Positions 31,028-43,587 of a stretch of 64,000 nt of DNA are shown here, one piece after another (positions within the stretch are counted from its first letter, which is position 1; the number at the start of each line of letters is the position of its first letter). The stretch is taken from positions 374,501-438,500 of the forward strand of contig LR746275.1 in the NCBI GenBank assembly GCA_902729315.2, written 5' to 3'. Source of the DNA: Spirodela intermedia (Eukaryota > Streptophyta > Magnoliopsida > Alismatales > Araceae). Position numbers and translations under genes: made by a program. The notes beneath the pieces were generated by a model. That model had not been told where the DNA came from, made no database searches, and saw nothing but the letters and a program-made list of their open reading frames with translations.

Positions 31028-31400
31028 ATCTATTGGGTTTTGGCTTGCATTTAGGGGAGTTGAATTGATTCCCTTCTATTTTATTAACTATGTGTTTATG
31101 TGAAGAAGCTAAATGTGTTTCCTTACTTGTCCTTAGTTCTCTAAAATTGAAACTAACAAAGTATAAGAATACTATTTTTATAGCAGTTTGGCCTCCTACC
31201 TATTCCCACTCTCCATGAACAATTCATATTCGTAGGTTCCAATGATGATCATTCAAGCATACACTATTGATTACCGACTAAGCTCTAATGGAATTTCACC
31301 CTGAAGTTCTCTTCTAGATTTATGGCTCTATAGGGCCAAAAACTATTAACAAGGGCATCTCTCATGATTAACTTGCACCTATGGTGTGCTTGAGATCAAG
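31028..31400 (+). repeat. Dispersed repeat R1, copy 3
   Basis: Shares with 805-1200 the 'tctattgggttttggc' start, 'agcagtttggcctcctacc', 'cactctccatgaacaa' and 'gttctcttctagattta...tatagggcc' blocks in the same order and orientation. Confidence 0.6.
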
Positions 31401-31980
31401 ACTCTCACTTGTGTATGTGTGGTGGCTTGACAAATGCATGAGGTACACTTGGTTAGTTGACATGTACTTGTGTTTCACTTCATTGGTCTATTTAGCTCAT
31501 GTGGTGAGCTAAAGTCATTCTCAACACATACGATGTACTAAACAAAAAGTGATGCTTATGGTGCACTCACATCTAAATAAAGGTTGTTAGAAGTGTGGCT
31601 TCTAATATAGACTCAGATTTGAGGAGTCTATGGTCTAAGGGGAGGTGAGCGCATAAGTAAGTTGTAATCACAAGGTGTGATTAGTGAAAACCCAAGGTCA
31701 ATTGACTTGGGAAGTCGATGCAGGCCAAAGGAGTTTACCAAAATCACTCTAAAATCTAGTATGAACATTTTTTTCTTTTTTATATATTTATATATTTTTA
31801 TAAAAATATATTATATTTAATCATAAAAAATAAAAATCAATTCATTACCTCTCCCCCTCTTGATTTATCCAACCATCTTGGGATCAAGAAGTATTAGAGT
31901 GATTCATAATTATGTGAGGAACTGCATGACTTAATTACCGATGTAGAAGTTCTTAATTAGAAAATCAAAGCTCTCATGAA

Positions 31981-33175
31981 TTGCATGCATTCCTGGCTCT
32001 TGTGACAGTGGTGTTGAGACAATTGTACTTTTTCAATGTTGTTCTTATCAGAAAGGTGCTAGTTTTGATTCGTATCCAATTAGAGTTTATAATTGAGTTA
32101 AAAAGTCAATGTCAAATAGGTGTCGTCATTCATTCTTTATATGGAATTCTAGCTAATGGCTCTGAAATGTCAATTGTTTACCTCATTGACTTTTGATGCT
32201 TGGATTTTAGCTGGCACTGTTTTTTGCAGATGCAGGGAATGAAGATGATTGCATTGACTTTGATAGGACAGACGAACAGGTCAGCCAAGCTCTCTTATCA
32301 TACCTGTGTCCTCCACTGAATCTGTCAACCATAATCTGTCAACCATTCCAGCAAGAGCCAATGATGAAAGCCTTAAGAGTGGATAAAAGACTGATAAGAT
32401 CACACCCCTTCCCCTGTTCTACATTGGATGGTGGTGGGGATCAAATTAAGAATAGACCTAAGAGGATTGAGGAGGTAGAAGTGATACAGGACACCAAGGA
32501 AATAAGGACCTGATTTTTGCCGAATTCATAGTATGTCTACTTCTCCACTAGGGACCAATGAATTTCAAGAGTAAAGACTAGTTTTAGTTTGAAATTTGAC
32601 CTCCACGATTAGAAGTGAAGAACAAACATGGTTAAGAAACTGCCTAAGTTAAGGTGTTCCACAGACAAGGAATTTATTAATACATGTCCATGGTCCCCTC
32701 TCAATTATTCAAGTTGCGGCATTGTGAATGGTTTCCTTCAATAGTTTTCTAATGGTGGCGTCGAGAGGAAGAAGGATCAAGATCACTTGACGAGTTGAAT
32801 GATGACTATCACTAGAGCGTCCAGGATGATGCACAGCTGCGTGGTGGATCTATGTATGGAGCGGTGCGTGGGATCAGGTGGTGGTGATTTAGTAGAAATG
32901 ATTGAATGGGTAGTGATCATCATGATCCCTCATGGATCGCAGGTAGTCCTCATGACCTCTCCTTCACGGAGAGATTAACAGGATAAAATCACACTTCAAT
33001 GAGTTCAATACGTGATTACTTAACTCTTTATAGAGCCCGAGGAGGAGGTTGCCCGGTTCCTCCTCCCCGAAGCAGCAGAGCAACTTCGACCTGAAGCTCT
33101 TGGAGACGTACAGCGAGCTCGAGACGTACGTCTCTCGGCAGGTCTTCTCCGTCCCAGCCCCCTCAACAGTTGATT
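31981..33175 (+). pseudogene. DHHC palmitoyltransferase relic (module B)
   Basis: At 31985-32060 the sequence matches exon 7 of the intact DHHC gene (A-F-L-A-L-V-T start, LIRK end) and the following intron. At 32228-32345 it matches a shortened exon 8 start (GMK, then IDFDR, EQ, then the GTCAGC site). At 33035-33165 it matches the exon 8 tail (SPKQQ, NFDLKLLE, SELETYVSRQV). About 600 bp of unrelated sequence (32400-33030) interrupts it. Exons 1-6, including the catalytic DHHC, are absent. It lies tail-to-tail with ABCB-1. Confidence 0.85.
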
Positions 33176-33368
33176 TACATGAGCCCCGATCTTCTTCTTT
33201 GACTCTACTCATATACATGAGCACGTGCGCACCACTTGCATTTATTTGTCCATATCCACAGGAAAATTCCTCCCGACTTGGGAGACCAAGCATAAAACTC
33301 AACGTCAGAGACGTATCCATCTCCGCTACACAAGACGAAGACTGGAGGGACTGAAGAGGGGGCTTTGA

Positions 33369-36300
33369 CTAGGATACAACTTTAGAGTGGAGCGCCACCA
33401 GGGAAGCGTAGGCGCCGTCCTTGATGTTGATGAGGGTACCGTGGCGGCCCTTCTCGACGATGGCCCCGTTCTTGACGACGGCGATGAGGTCGGCGCCCTT
33501 GATGGTGGACAGCCGGTGGGCGACGATGACGGTCGTCCGATTGACCATCACCCTGTCCAGCGCATCCTGGACTACTCTCTCGGACTCGGCGTCGAGGGCG
33601 CTCGTGGCCTCGTCCAGCAGCAAGATCCTCGGGTCCTTCACCATGGCCCGGGCAATGGCTACCCTCTGCTTCTGCCCTCCCGACAGCTGGATTCCCCTCT
33701 CGCCGACCACCGTCTCGTACCCCTGCACGCGCTCAGAGGATCGTCAAAGAAGGAAAGGAAAGGAATAAGGCGGCGCCGCCACCGGACGCGGTGGAGGATG
33801 AAGCGGAGGGGAAGAGGACCCACCTGTTGGAGGCCGCTGATGAACTTATGGGCGTTGGCTGCCTCGGCGGCGGCGACGATCTCCGCCTCGGAGGCGTCTC
33901 CGTCCTTGCCGTAGGCAATGTTGGCGCGGATAGAGCCGTTGAAGAGGACGGGCTCCTGGCCAACCAGGCGCATCTGCCGCCGCAGCCACCGCAGCTGGAA
34001 GCTCCGAATGTCCTCTCCGTCCAGCAGGATCTGGCCGGAGTCGGGGTCGTAGAACCTCTGCAGAAGCGCGATCGCCGTCGACTTCCCGCAGCCACTCTCC
34101 CCCACCAGCGCCACCGTCTGCGGAGGTCGAACAGAACAGAGCCACCATCACGAACTTCGCGGTCGGAACGCCGAAAGAGCTCTCACACCTCTTCCTGAGG
34201 TTAATAAAAATTAATGGCGGCGGGCGTACCTTGCCGGCGAGGATGGTCAGGCAGAGGTCCTGGAAAATCTGAACCTCGGGCCTCGTTGGGTACCGGAAGC
34301 TGACGTGCCGGAACTCGATGTTCCCCTTTACCTCTGACGTCTTCCCGGTGGGATCGCTGGGGTCGATCTTGGACTTTCGGTCGAGGATGGCGAAAACGGA
34401 GGCGCTGGCCGACTTCGCCTTGCTCGAGTCGGGGGCCAGGCCGCTCGTCTGCGAGATCCCGATTCCCGCCATGGCCAGGGCGAAGAACACCTGCCGCATC
34501 GAGGGAAAAAAAGAGCCTGTCGGATCAGGAGCCAAGGTCCGAGCTAGGGGCGCCGCCGGGGATCGGTTGTCACCTTGAAGACGTCCGGGAAGGTGGTCTT
34601 GCCGTCCTCGACGAACTTGGCGCCGGCGTAGAAGATGGTTGCGTAGGCGCAGAAGAGGAGGAAGAAGGAGAGCCCGAAGCCGATCCCGCTGATCAGGCCC
34701 TGCCGAATCTCCGCCTTCAGTGGGGCCTCACACTTCTTCTTGTAGAGCTCCATCACCTTCTCTTCCGCAGAGAACGAAGCCACCGTCCGTATGCTTCCCA
34801 CGGCATCGTTCGCCACCTTGCTTGCCTCCTCGTACATCATCTGGCACAAGAAAAAAAAAGATGATCATCATCATCTCGGAAGAAGAAGAAGATGATGAGG
34901 AGGAGGAGGAAGAGGAGTACCTTTGCGTCGGCGCTGAAACCCTGGATGAACTTCATCTGAACCCAGCCGTTGAGACCAATCAGCGGTAGCAAACCCAGGA
35001 TGATGAGGGAGAGCTGCCAGTTGGCCACGAACGCGATGATCAGGCCGGCCAACAAGGTCGCCAGGTTCTCGACCACCAGAGCGAGCGCGTCGCCGACGAG
35101 GCTCCGGACCGTTGCAGCGTCCGCCGAGAGCCTCGCGCCGATCTCGCCGCTCGAGTTCGCCGGTTCGTCGAACCAAGCAACTTCCATAGTGAGCACCTTC
35201 TCGAAGGTCCTTATCCTGATCCTCTTGATCAGCCGGCCCCCCGCCAGCGCGAAGAAGTAAGTCCTCGCCGGGTAGACGACGAGGGAGACCAGCCCGAGGA
35301 CGGTGAACATCAGAGCCCAGAACCTTGTGTCCTTCTTCAGCTCGGCGGCCGGCTTGTAGAACGTCTCGATGATGCTACCCAGCAGCAGCCCGAATATCGG
35401 CATTATGACACCGGCCACCGATGCGGAGACCACCCCAAGCAGCAGAACCGGGATCTCCGGCTTGTTCATGGCAGCAAGGCGGTAGACGGACGGCGGCTCG
35501 GGGGCGGGCGACGACAGCTCGCCGTCGAGCTCTGCCGGCGGCTTCCCCTCCCCGGGCGCTTCGTCGTCGTAAATTCCGACCCCGACCGCCACGACGAAGG
35601 GCACCGAAAAGGAGTGAGCGCTGGTGTTTCCGGTCGAGGATCCCCGGCTAATGGACCGTCGGATCTGGCTCGACTGCCGGCGGATCTCCGTCGACGACGC
35701 GCTCCTCTGATAGGCGTACGGCTCCTGCTTCGCCGTCTCCTGCAGGCGGATGAGCTGGGAGTATGCCCCCTCCAAGTCCTTGAGCAGCTCCTCGTGTGAC
35801 CCTGCGCAGAGGCGCCGACCACCGTCACACTCCGGCGCCATCGACGGCGAAACCAACCGGGTTTCAGAGGAGCAGGCGGATGAGACGACGGCGTACCTTG
35901 TTCGACGATGCGTCCCCGCTGGACCACGGCGATGTTGTCGGCGTTCCTGACGGTGCTGAGGCGGTGGGCGACGATGACGGTGGTGCGGTCCCTCATGACC
36001 CGGTCCAGCGCCTCCTGCACGATGTGCTCCGACTCTGCGTCGAGCGCGCTCGTCGCCTCGTCTAGGAGGAGGATGCGCGGGTTCTTGAGGATCGCCCTGG
36101 CGATGGCCACCCGCTGCTTCTGCCCGCCGGAGAGCTGCGTCCCGTGCTCCCCCACCATCGTCTCCAGCCCCTGCGGAAGAAGAAGATGAGGATGATGATG
36201 ATGATGATAATGATGATGACGAAGAAGAAGAAGACGTCAGCTCTGACCTGGGGCATCTTGTCGATGAACTTGGCCGCGTTGGCGAGCTCGGCGGCGGCCC

Positions 36301-38318
36301 GGATCTCCTCGATGGTGGCGCTGTCTTTGCCGTAGGCGATGTTGTCCCGGATGCTGGCGGTGAAGAGTGCGGGCTCCTGGCCCACCAGCCCAATCTTCCC
36401 CCGGATCCACCGCAGCTGCAAGTCCCGGAGGTCGACGCCGTCGATGAGCACGGCGCCGGACTGTGGGTCGTAGAACCGCTCGATCAGACTGACCACCGTC
36501 GACTTCCCACTGCCGCTCTGCCCGACCAGGGCGGTGGTCGTCCCGCTCGGGATAACGAGAGAGAAGCCGGTGAAGATCGGCTCCTCCGGGCGTGCAGGGT
36601 AGCTGAAGTGCACGTCCTTCAGCTCGACGTCCCCCCGGAGGTCCTCCAGCGTCCTCCCCCCCTCGTCGTACGTGTCGATCTCCGGCTTCCTCTCGATCGT
36701 CTCGAACATCTTGAACCCCGCAGCCTTCCCAGCCGCGAATGCGCTTATGCACGGCGACGCCTGTCCTAGCGAGCTTCATTTCCAGCAGGCAGTCGACCAG
36801 AGAAAAACCAGGTGCTATGAGCGAGAAAGGAAGGAGGACGGGGGGCGGGCATGCAGAAAGGAAGATGGGCGGCTCACATAGAGGCGGTCAAGATGGCGAA
36901 GATGACGTTGATGACGTCTCCGCCGGAGTACCCCTTGTCCAGTATCAGCTTCCCCCCGTACCAGATGCCCAAAGCGTAGCCGAAGAGCATGATGCCTAAG
37001 ACGGCGCCGAGGCCGGCGCCGGCGCTGAGGCCCTCCTGGCAGCTGGCCTTGTATGAAGCCCTCAGCGACTTGCTGTACTTCTCCAGGGCTAGTTTCTCGC
37101 CGGTGAAGGAGGCTACCTGTGCGCACACAACACTCAGTGAGAAGGATGGATGAAGAAAATCTATCCTCACTGTACTCATTACGCCGCTGAGGGTGGTGGT
37201 GGTGCTACTCACCGTTCTTATGGCGCCGATTGTCTGCTCGATGATCACCGACGCCTCGGCATAGGCCGTCTGTCCGCGAGAGGCCAACCTCACGATGATC
37301 GTGGCCATGGCTGCGCCGGCTACCACGAGAGGTGGGATGGTGGAGAGCATGACGAGGGTGAGGAGCCATCCCTGGACGAACGCTATCACGAATCCCCCGA
37401 CAAATGTTGACATCAGCTGGATGAACTTGCCCACCTGAAACGCAGAGGATGGACAGGGGGAACCTTCAGGGCAGAAGAAGCAGGAGAAGGAGAAGCAGCA
37501 GCAGCACCAGCTGAAGAAGAAGAAGAAGATCTTTAATGGACCAGAACTCCACCTTCTCTCCCATGGCGTCTTGGATAAAGACGGTGTCTCCGGACATCCT
37601 ACCGACGACTTCCCCCGTGTTCGTCTCCTTGTCGAAGAAGCCGATCTCCTGCCTCAAGATGGCCTTCAAGTACATATTCCTGATCCTCGCCGCCTGCCTC
37701 TCGCCGGTGACCATCCAGCAGGTCACCTCTGTCACAGACAGACCCCGAAGAAAAAGAAGGAGAAGAGGAAAGAAACGGCGTCACCACCTCCGCTGCCGGA
37801 CGGAGAAGATTTAAGTGTTCTACTGACCTCAGAGGAAGGGAGGGAACTTACGGAGGAAAGAGGCGACGCCAGCGCCGGTGGCCAGGTAAACAAATTGGAG
37901 AGAGACCTACGGATAAATCGACCAATGAGGAGCTGAGAAAGAGAGGAATATCAGCCGCAGGGATGGCTTCGTTACCCACCTTGGAGACCCTGCGGACGAC
38001 GTCATTGATGCCCGCTGCCTCCCCAAAGGAGTCTGTCAGGTTCCCGAACAGGAGAGTCATCAGCGGCATGGAAACGCCGTTCGCCAGAGCTCCGATGGTC
38101 CCGAGAACCATGAGGGCAATGTCCGTGGAATCGGCCAAGGAGAAGAGCTTGCTGTAGGGGACGACCTTCGTGCCCTGATTCTTCTCCCTCTGATGCGATC
38201 CCGAGCCCGCGGCGGCGACGTTCTCCGAGCTGTTCCCGGAGGGACCATCGTGCTTCACTTTGAGTCCGCCGTCACAGTTCACCTTGCCGCCCAACTCCGT
38301 GTCTTCCCCTCCCCCCAT
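33369..38318 (-). CDS. ABCB-1: full-length ABC transporter, B subfamily (ABCB4/11/21-like)
   Basis: Twelve coding exons, all GT-AG and in frame: 38318-37980, 37906-37852, 37728-37553, 37434-37213, 37116-36878, 36773-36248, 36170-35897, 35801-34921, 34840-34574, 34490-34230, 34117-33824 and 33722-33369, predicting 1295 aa. The order is TMD1, NBD1, TMD2, NBD2. NBD1 has Walker [15 protein letters not shown] and [15 protein letters not shown]2 has [23 protein letters not shown] and VAHRLST. The linker and TMD2 ([11 protein letters not shown], then [14 protein letters not shown]) are typical of the Arabidopsis ABCB4/11/21 clade, which includes plasma-membrane auxin transporters; the substrate here is inferred. 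Two normally invariant NBD2 residues differ from ABCB-2 (QMRLVGQEP, and NGSIRANI). The start matches that of ABCB-2; an ATG 28 codons upstream is in frame. Confidence 0.92.
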
Positions 38319-39055
38319 CTCCGGTGAGCAAGCTGCCGAGGAAGACCCACCTGGTTGCCTACCGCCATGGAGCTCGTTGGCGGCGACTGGTTGCCGCCGC
38401 ATAGGAACAAGATACCGGCCTGTGGGAGATGGCGACCGAGGAAAGAGGCCGAGGAGACAGAATCGACGTCAATCTGATGAGAGAGAATCCAGAGATTTTG
38501 GAGAGCTAAACAGCCCCCTTCCCGAGACCGGCCTGTGAAAATCATCTTCTTATTCCTCCAGATCTAGGAAAAAAACCAATCTCGGCTTGCCATGAAGATC
38601 CACGCAGATCTCGGAACACCAGGAGCAAAAACACCCTTTCCTCCAGTAATTCAAAGCCTGATGAACTATCAATACCAAGGGTGGAAAAGAAGAAGGATCT
38701 TCTACGCTCTCCATTTGCGGGGAGGGACGGGGGGGGCCACGTCGATGATCCCACCACCTTCCATCCCCAGATACGGCGAGAGAAGAGAAGGAAAGCTTCC
38801 GAAAACACGATCTAGAAAGTCGGCGGGGAGAAGAAGACAAAGACGAGGAAGAAGAAGAAAGGACGAGAAACAAGAAGAACAGAGGAGAGAGGCCTGAACA
38901 GAAGGAACCCACCTTGCAGGGGGAGAAGAAAGGGCGACTCTCTGCAACGTACAACTCTGCAACGTCCGAGGAAGTTTATAAAGTTCCCATGTTGTGTGAT
39001 TAGAGCAGCGCCTTTTGCGTGGGAGACAAGCAGCCATAAATCAGCTGCCGCCACC
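38319..39055 (-). promoter_or_regulatory. ABCB-1 leader and promoter
   Basis: On the minus strand a TATA box (TTTATAAA, 38975-38982) is followed by a probable non-coding first exon ending at a GTGGGTT donor at about 38912, a site shared with ABCB-2 (about 51947). This suggests an intron in the 5' leader. The leader is rich in AAG/GAAGAA triplets on the plus strand. The region is collinear with 51401-52110. Confidence 0.6.
38975..38982 (-). promoter_or_regulatory. TATA box of ABCB-1
   Basis: The minus strand reads ctTTTATAAActtcctc-like sequence with a clean TATAAA core. The aligned position in ABCB-2 (52002-52008) reads AATATAA, a weaker core. Confidence 0.55.
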
Positions 39056-39165
39056 GGCGGCGTTCCCCGAGGGCCCTACATGTTTCCTACTGAACCCACC
39101 GTCTCCATTCACGTTGCCACCCAATTCTGCGTCCTCCCCTCCTGATTAACTACCGCCCTGGAGCT

Positions 39166-39209
<44 letters not shown>

Positions 39210-39700
39210 GTAGAAAAAAGCCATCGGAGACAGATATCAACGTCAGTCTCATGAGTGAGACTCAGAGAAGGAAATCCCAAGAGCCCCCTTCTAGATAAAT
39301 TATGTGAAAGTCATTTTTTCCCGATAGATCTGGAAAAAAAACGTTATCGGCTTCCCATTCATATTGACGCAGATCTTGGCACGCCAGGAGCAAGCGCGTT
39401 CCGTCCAGCGCCACCGATCTCAGAAGGCCCACGTGGGAAAGTCCCTGAAGCCCATAAGTTACATGGCGGTGCGCCTTTCGGAAACTCGTTCGTTCAAATC
39501 GGACGGTGGGCCCACAAAAGATTCGCTGACTTGGGTCAGCCGACTGGGGGTCCCAATGTGGCCGCAGTCTCTTACTGGCGGCTACACCGAAGGGTTTCCT
39601 CTGGTTTCTTGCTTCCCAAGCGCCGCCCCTGCTTTTTGACGGTCAGCGGCTCCCGCTGTGTTCAAGACTTCACGATTGTGTCCCTCTGATACTTTGATTC
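39056..39700 (-). pseudogene. ABCB 5' stub: partial first exon plus distal promoter
   Basis: Immediately upstream of the ABCB-1 promoter there is a second, diverged copy of the ABCB first exon tail (39056-39150) and leader (39220-39410: 'gagaaggaaatcccaagagcccc', 'gcagatcttggcacgccaggagcaa'). It is followed at about 39450-39690 by a segment matching 53140-53400, the distal upstream region of ABCB-2. Sequence equivalent to the start codon and first splice donor is deleted, and no downstream exon follows. A (CGG)n expansion lies inside it. Confidence 0.8.
39166..39206. repeat. (CGG)n expansion, about 13-14 copies
   Basis: A pure trinucleotide run within the ABCB 5' stub. The aligned place in ABCB-2 (about 51464-51475) has only about four copies. 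Confidence 0.9.
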
Positions 39701-42700
39701 TTTAATTGATCTTATAAATGTTTGTCGTCTATTTTTTTTTAATTATTCAGAATTGTCATATAAATCATACATTCAATACTCCAACAATCATATATCATTA
39801 CAATAAAGTTTGGAACCATAAGCTTTAATGTTCAATTTAGCACTTCTAAACACTATTTGATTCATAGTGGTAGAAGTTTTTCACTATTGACCATTGCTTG
39901 TGGGCATACGTATAATTTTTTAGTAGTGAATCTAAAATATCGAGGCAGCACATGATTATTATTGTTAGCCTATCAATAAGACAGGGAAGATAGATAATGT
40001 TTGAATTGTTTGGTTAGATGATTCCCTTTTGTCTTCATAGGTTGTATGGCTTCAATTATCTTAACTTGAAAATGTTCATGTTGAAAGTGACTATATAAAG
40101 ATTGTGAAGTTTATTCCAAAGTCATCAAATTTTCATTTTAGCTCAATTTTCTATGATTTACAAACTAGTTAGATTTGTAACAATTAGCATGATGAGGTTT
40201 TTAAGTTTTTAGTATTAAAAAATACCAAGTTTATAATGTTGATTGAGACTTTTTCTTGGTTCCCATTACAATCATTGACTTGATATGTTTATTACAATAA
40301 TAGAAATCAAATGGCATTGATGTGTTTGGTGATGCACTCAAGGTGATCAATATTGTAGAGTTAGCCGGAAGAATTAAAACTCAAGTCCATTGAACCAACA
40401 ACATCACAATTGATTGTCCAATGACTAATACTAGAGCTTGTCTATCAACCAAGTTTAATCAATTGTGCACCATGAATTAGAGGTTAGGTCACAATAAAGT
40501 TCAACTGAATCTCAACATTAACGGTTCCTTCCGACATAAAAGGAAAAAATTAGCATGCCAAAAAAAGAAAACTAAATATCTTTTAAAATAAATTTTTTTA
40601 ATCAATATAATTCATAAAAATGGGGGCCAACTATTGTGTCAATGTAGTAATTGGCAGCAACAAAGTACCAATGTTCTAGTGATTGTTTATGTTGACTATG
40701 GGCAGTTGAGCTTACACAAGAGTGAGGTTTGACCTGGTAATCAACCACCCTCAACTAACTATCTAGTAGTATGATTCTTGAAGAAGCAGCCACTTTGAGA
40801 TGTGCAAGCTTGAAGAAGAAGACGAGTCAAAGATGTGGACCATAATTAGCTTCATTCTGTAAGAAGTGGGAGAGATATATGAATTCTTTCATCAATAATT
40901 CTAATGTTTCCTCAATAGAGAATTCTTTCCCATTTTTTTCTACAAATCTTGTCATGTTTTACCACATCATTCAAAGGTGTGAGTTGTTGATAAGTTTAAT
41001 TTCTTTCTAAGTAATTTGTAGATTCCTCTTTCGTCAAATATCAAGTGTTTGTTTCTCCCATAGGATATCTTACTTAGGGGGAGAATAAATATTTAAGTTC
41101 AGAAATAATTACTCTAGTATTGAGTTGAGATTTTATATTATGACATCTCAATTAGGAAATCTTTAAGGTATATCATCAATGGATAATCATTTGAATCCTT
41201 ATTATCTGCACCACTCAAATAGTCTAAGTTTGATATTGACAACACAACCATCATTTGTGGAAACTATGAATCACAAACTCTTTGTGAAAAATAAAGCTGA
41301 TTTTATTAATGGCTCAATTAAAAAAGCCCACATGAACAGATTATCACCATCTTAGACATGTAGTAACAATTTAGTTCTTTTATGAATTTTATACTCTCTT
41401 TTTAAGAAAATCTTAGCTAGTGTCACCTATACAAATTTAGCCTATTAAATATGAGAAGAGTTTCGAAATATATTTGATAATGTACAGGTCTGAAGTTGTT
41501 TCAATTATGATGATAATTAATAATTCTTCTTCAAGAATAGTATTGAATTGGGGCTTATTTTACTAAATTAAAAATAATTTCAGAGGAACTGAAAAGAAAA
41601 ATACCATCATATTTATGCTGTTGTTTTGTTATAGTCAATAAAGTGAATGGTTATGCTCAACTATAGAATGTGATGTATGTTTTAATAGATTGAATGATTA
41701 GTTTAATCAGTTACTTATGGATCCCATTTTATTCATCACCAAGGTTTATTCTCTAGTTTTTCAAGAAGAGAGTCAAAAATAGATAAAAACTCAAAATCTT
41801 TTCATAATCAATATTACCCTAAGAACTGCATTTTCAATCAAGACAAATAATACTAAATAGCCACTAAGTTTTAAACATAATAAAAGGCCTAGGCAAGACT
41901 GTGCATATTGCACACATTCTAAATTTCATGGTCATTCATACATTTTGGTTCTATGTGATAATGCATAATTATTCATTTTTATGTATTAGTTCATGATATA
42001 AGGTGAAACCAAGTAAAATATGCTCTAGATTAATTACATAAAATAGATTTTTAATCTATTATTTTTGCATACCTTTATGTCATGTTTACATTTTAAATAT
42101 TCCTTGATCATATGTTAGTGAGTTTTAACTAGAAATTTTACCCTGAAATATTCTCTAATTAGGGTTAAATTTTGGATTTAATTGTCAGAGTTCTTTATGT
42201 TAGATATAAACGATTTTTCCTAATTTTTGGTGATTTTTCAGAATAACTTCGAAATGTGTGCTGATTTCTAGGGCATATTTTGAGTTCATTTGTGACCCAT
42301 TTAGGAAGCTAATTAAGAGGTCCATTTGGACAATTTTTTTAACTATATTAAAATGGCTTGAGGAAAAAAAATACCATGCAAAAAAAAGTTCCTACTAACA
42401 AATGGGCAGAGAAATGAAAGTCAGATTTTTGCTAAAAGCCCAATCAATTTCTAATAATCCTGATTCCTAACCGGCTGAACTAAAATATAGATCTAATCGG
42501 AGTATAAAAACATCAAAGTAAGGGCAAAGAGGGGGTTCCCTTCTTCCTCTTGTTGGATGACAGCTCACAATGTTCATCCAGTTTATCATTGAATTTTATC
42601 ATTCATGATCTAAATCTAATTTTACTTCATTGTGGATTTTTTTTCTTTAATTCATTTAGGTGACAAGTAAATGAATTAAGGAATTAATTGATTTCTAGAC

Positions 42701-43587
42701 TAATCAATTCTTGGATATCCAAGCTGAAAAGTAAGGCATATCAAGAGCTTGATGTTGACAGGGGAGGAGCATGAGCTTCATGGTAACAAATTGAGAGCAG
42801 GATAAGTGCTGAAGATTGGAGATTCTCCTCTTCTACTCCCTTCTCCTCTATTTTACTTCATCATCTAGTTAGATCTAAATTTCTCTGGAGAGCATGAAAA
42901 TTGTCATTGGATTTGTCATTTTCCTTATAGAATTGACCTGAACTCATGAAAATTATCTTAGTTTGATTTGAATTCCATTCGATAAATCTTGATAACTCTT
43001 AATATGACAACTAAGAGATGATCATAAATACTATAAAAGAGTGCTACAAAATACATAGTTATTTACCAATCTATAAACCAAAATCTCATCCTATGATTAT
43101 TCACCAATTCTTAATATTCAATCTGTGACAAGTGAGATAAATGGACAGCTTGCTACTAACTATGACAAAACTTAATACTAATCAATATCATTAATTTATG
43201 ACAAGGTTATGTTCACACTTGGTTGCCTTACCATCTTTAGGGATAAGGGAGGCAACATCTTCCTCATATGTAGTAGGTATTTACCTACTCATTATCTTCA
43301 AATCCTCACTATTTTTTTCTAAATTGTGGGTTATTGATTCTAGTGTAATAAGAAACATTTGATCTAATACAAATATAACAGTCTATGCTTATATTACTAA
43401 GTAACACACATTTTAGTCAGTTTTGTTTGTGATGTAAGGATTAGCTCACAATTGATTCTTAGAGATGTTCTATTTTATCTTCATATTAAATTTAACTTGT
43501 TATTTGTTAGTGTAGTGATAATTGATTCACAATTTGAGCTTCACTTCTTCTTCAATTCAACTTGTCACTTTTCCACTTTAGCAAACA
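39701..43587. other. AT-rich intergenic interval
   Basis: No coding region is supported. A TAGGTGACAA module at about 42657 belongs to the family seen near 2.7-4.4 kb. Parts probably belong to the copia element that follows, but I find no LTR or gag. Confidence 0.5.

Larger units (their letters stand above)
25622..31977. other. AT-rich intergenic interval between modules A and B
   Basis: No gene is supported. It contains R1 copies at about 25985-26300 and 31028-31400 and a compact LTR element at 27256-28244. The rest, notably 28.3-31.0 kb and 31.4-31.97 kb, is AT-rich sequence in which I recognise nothing. Confidence 0.6.
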
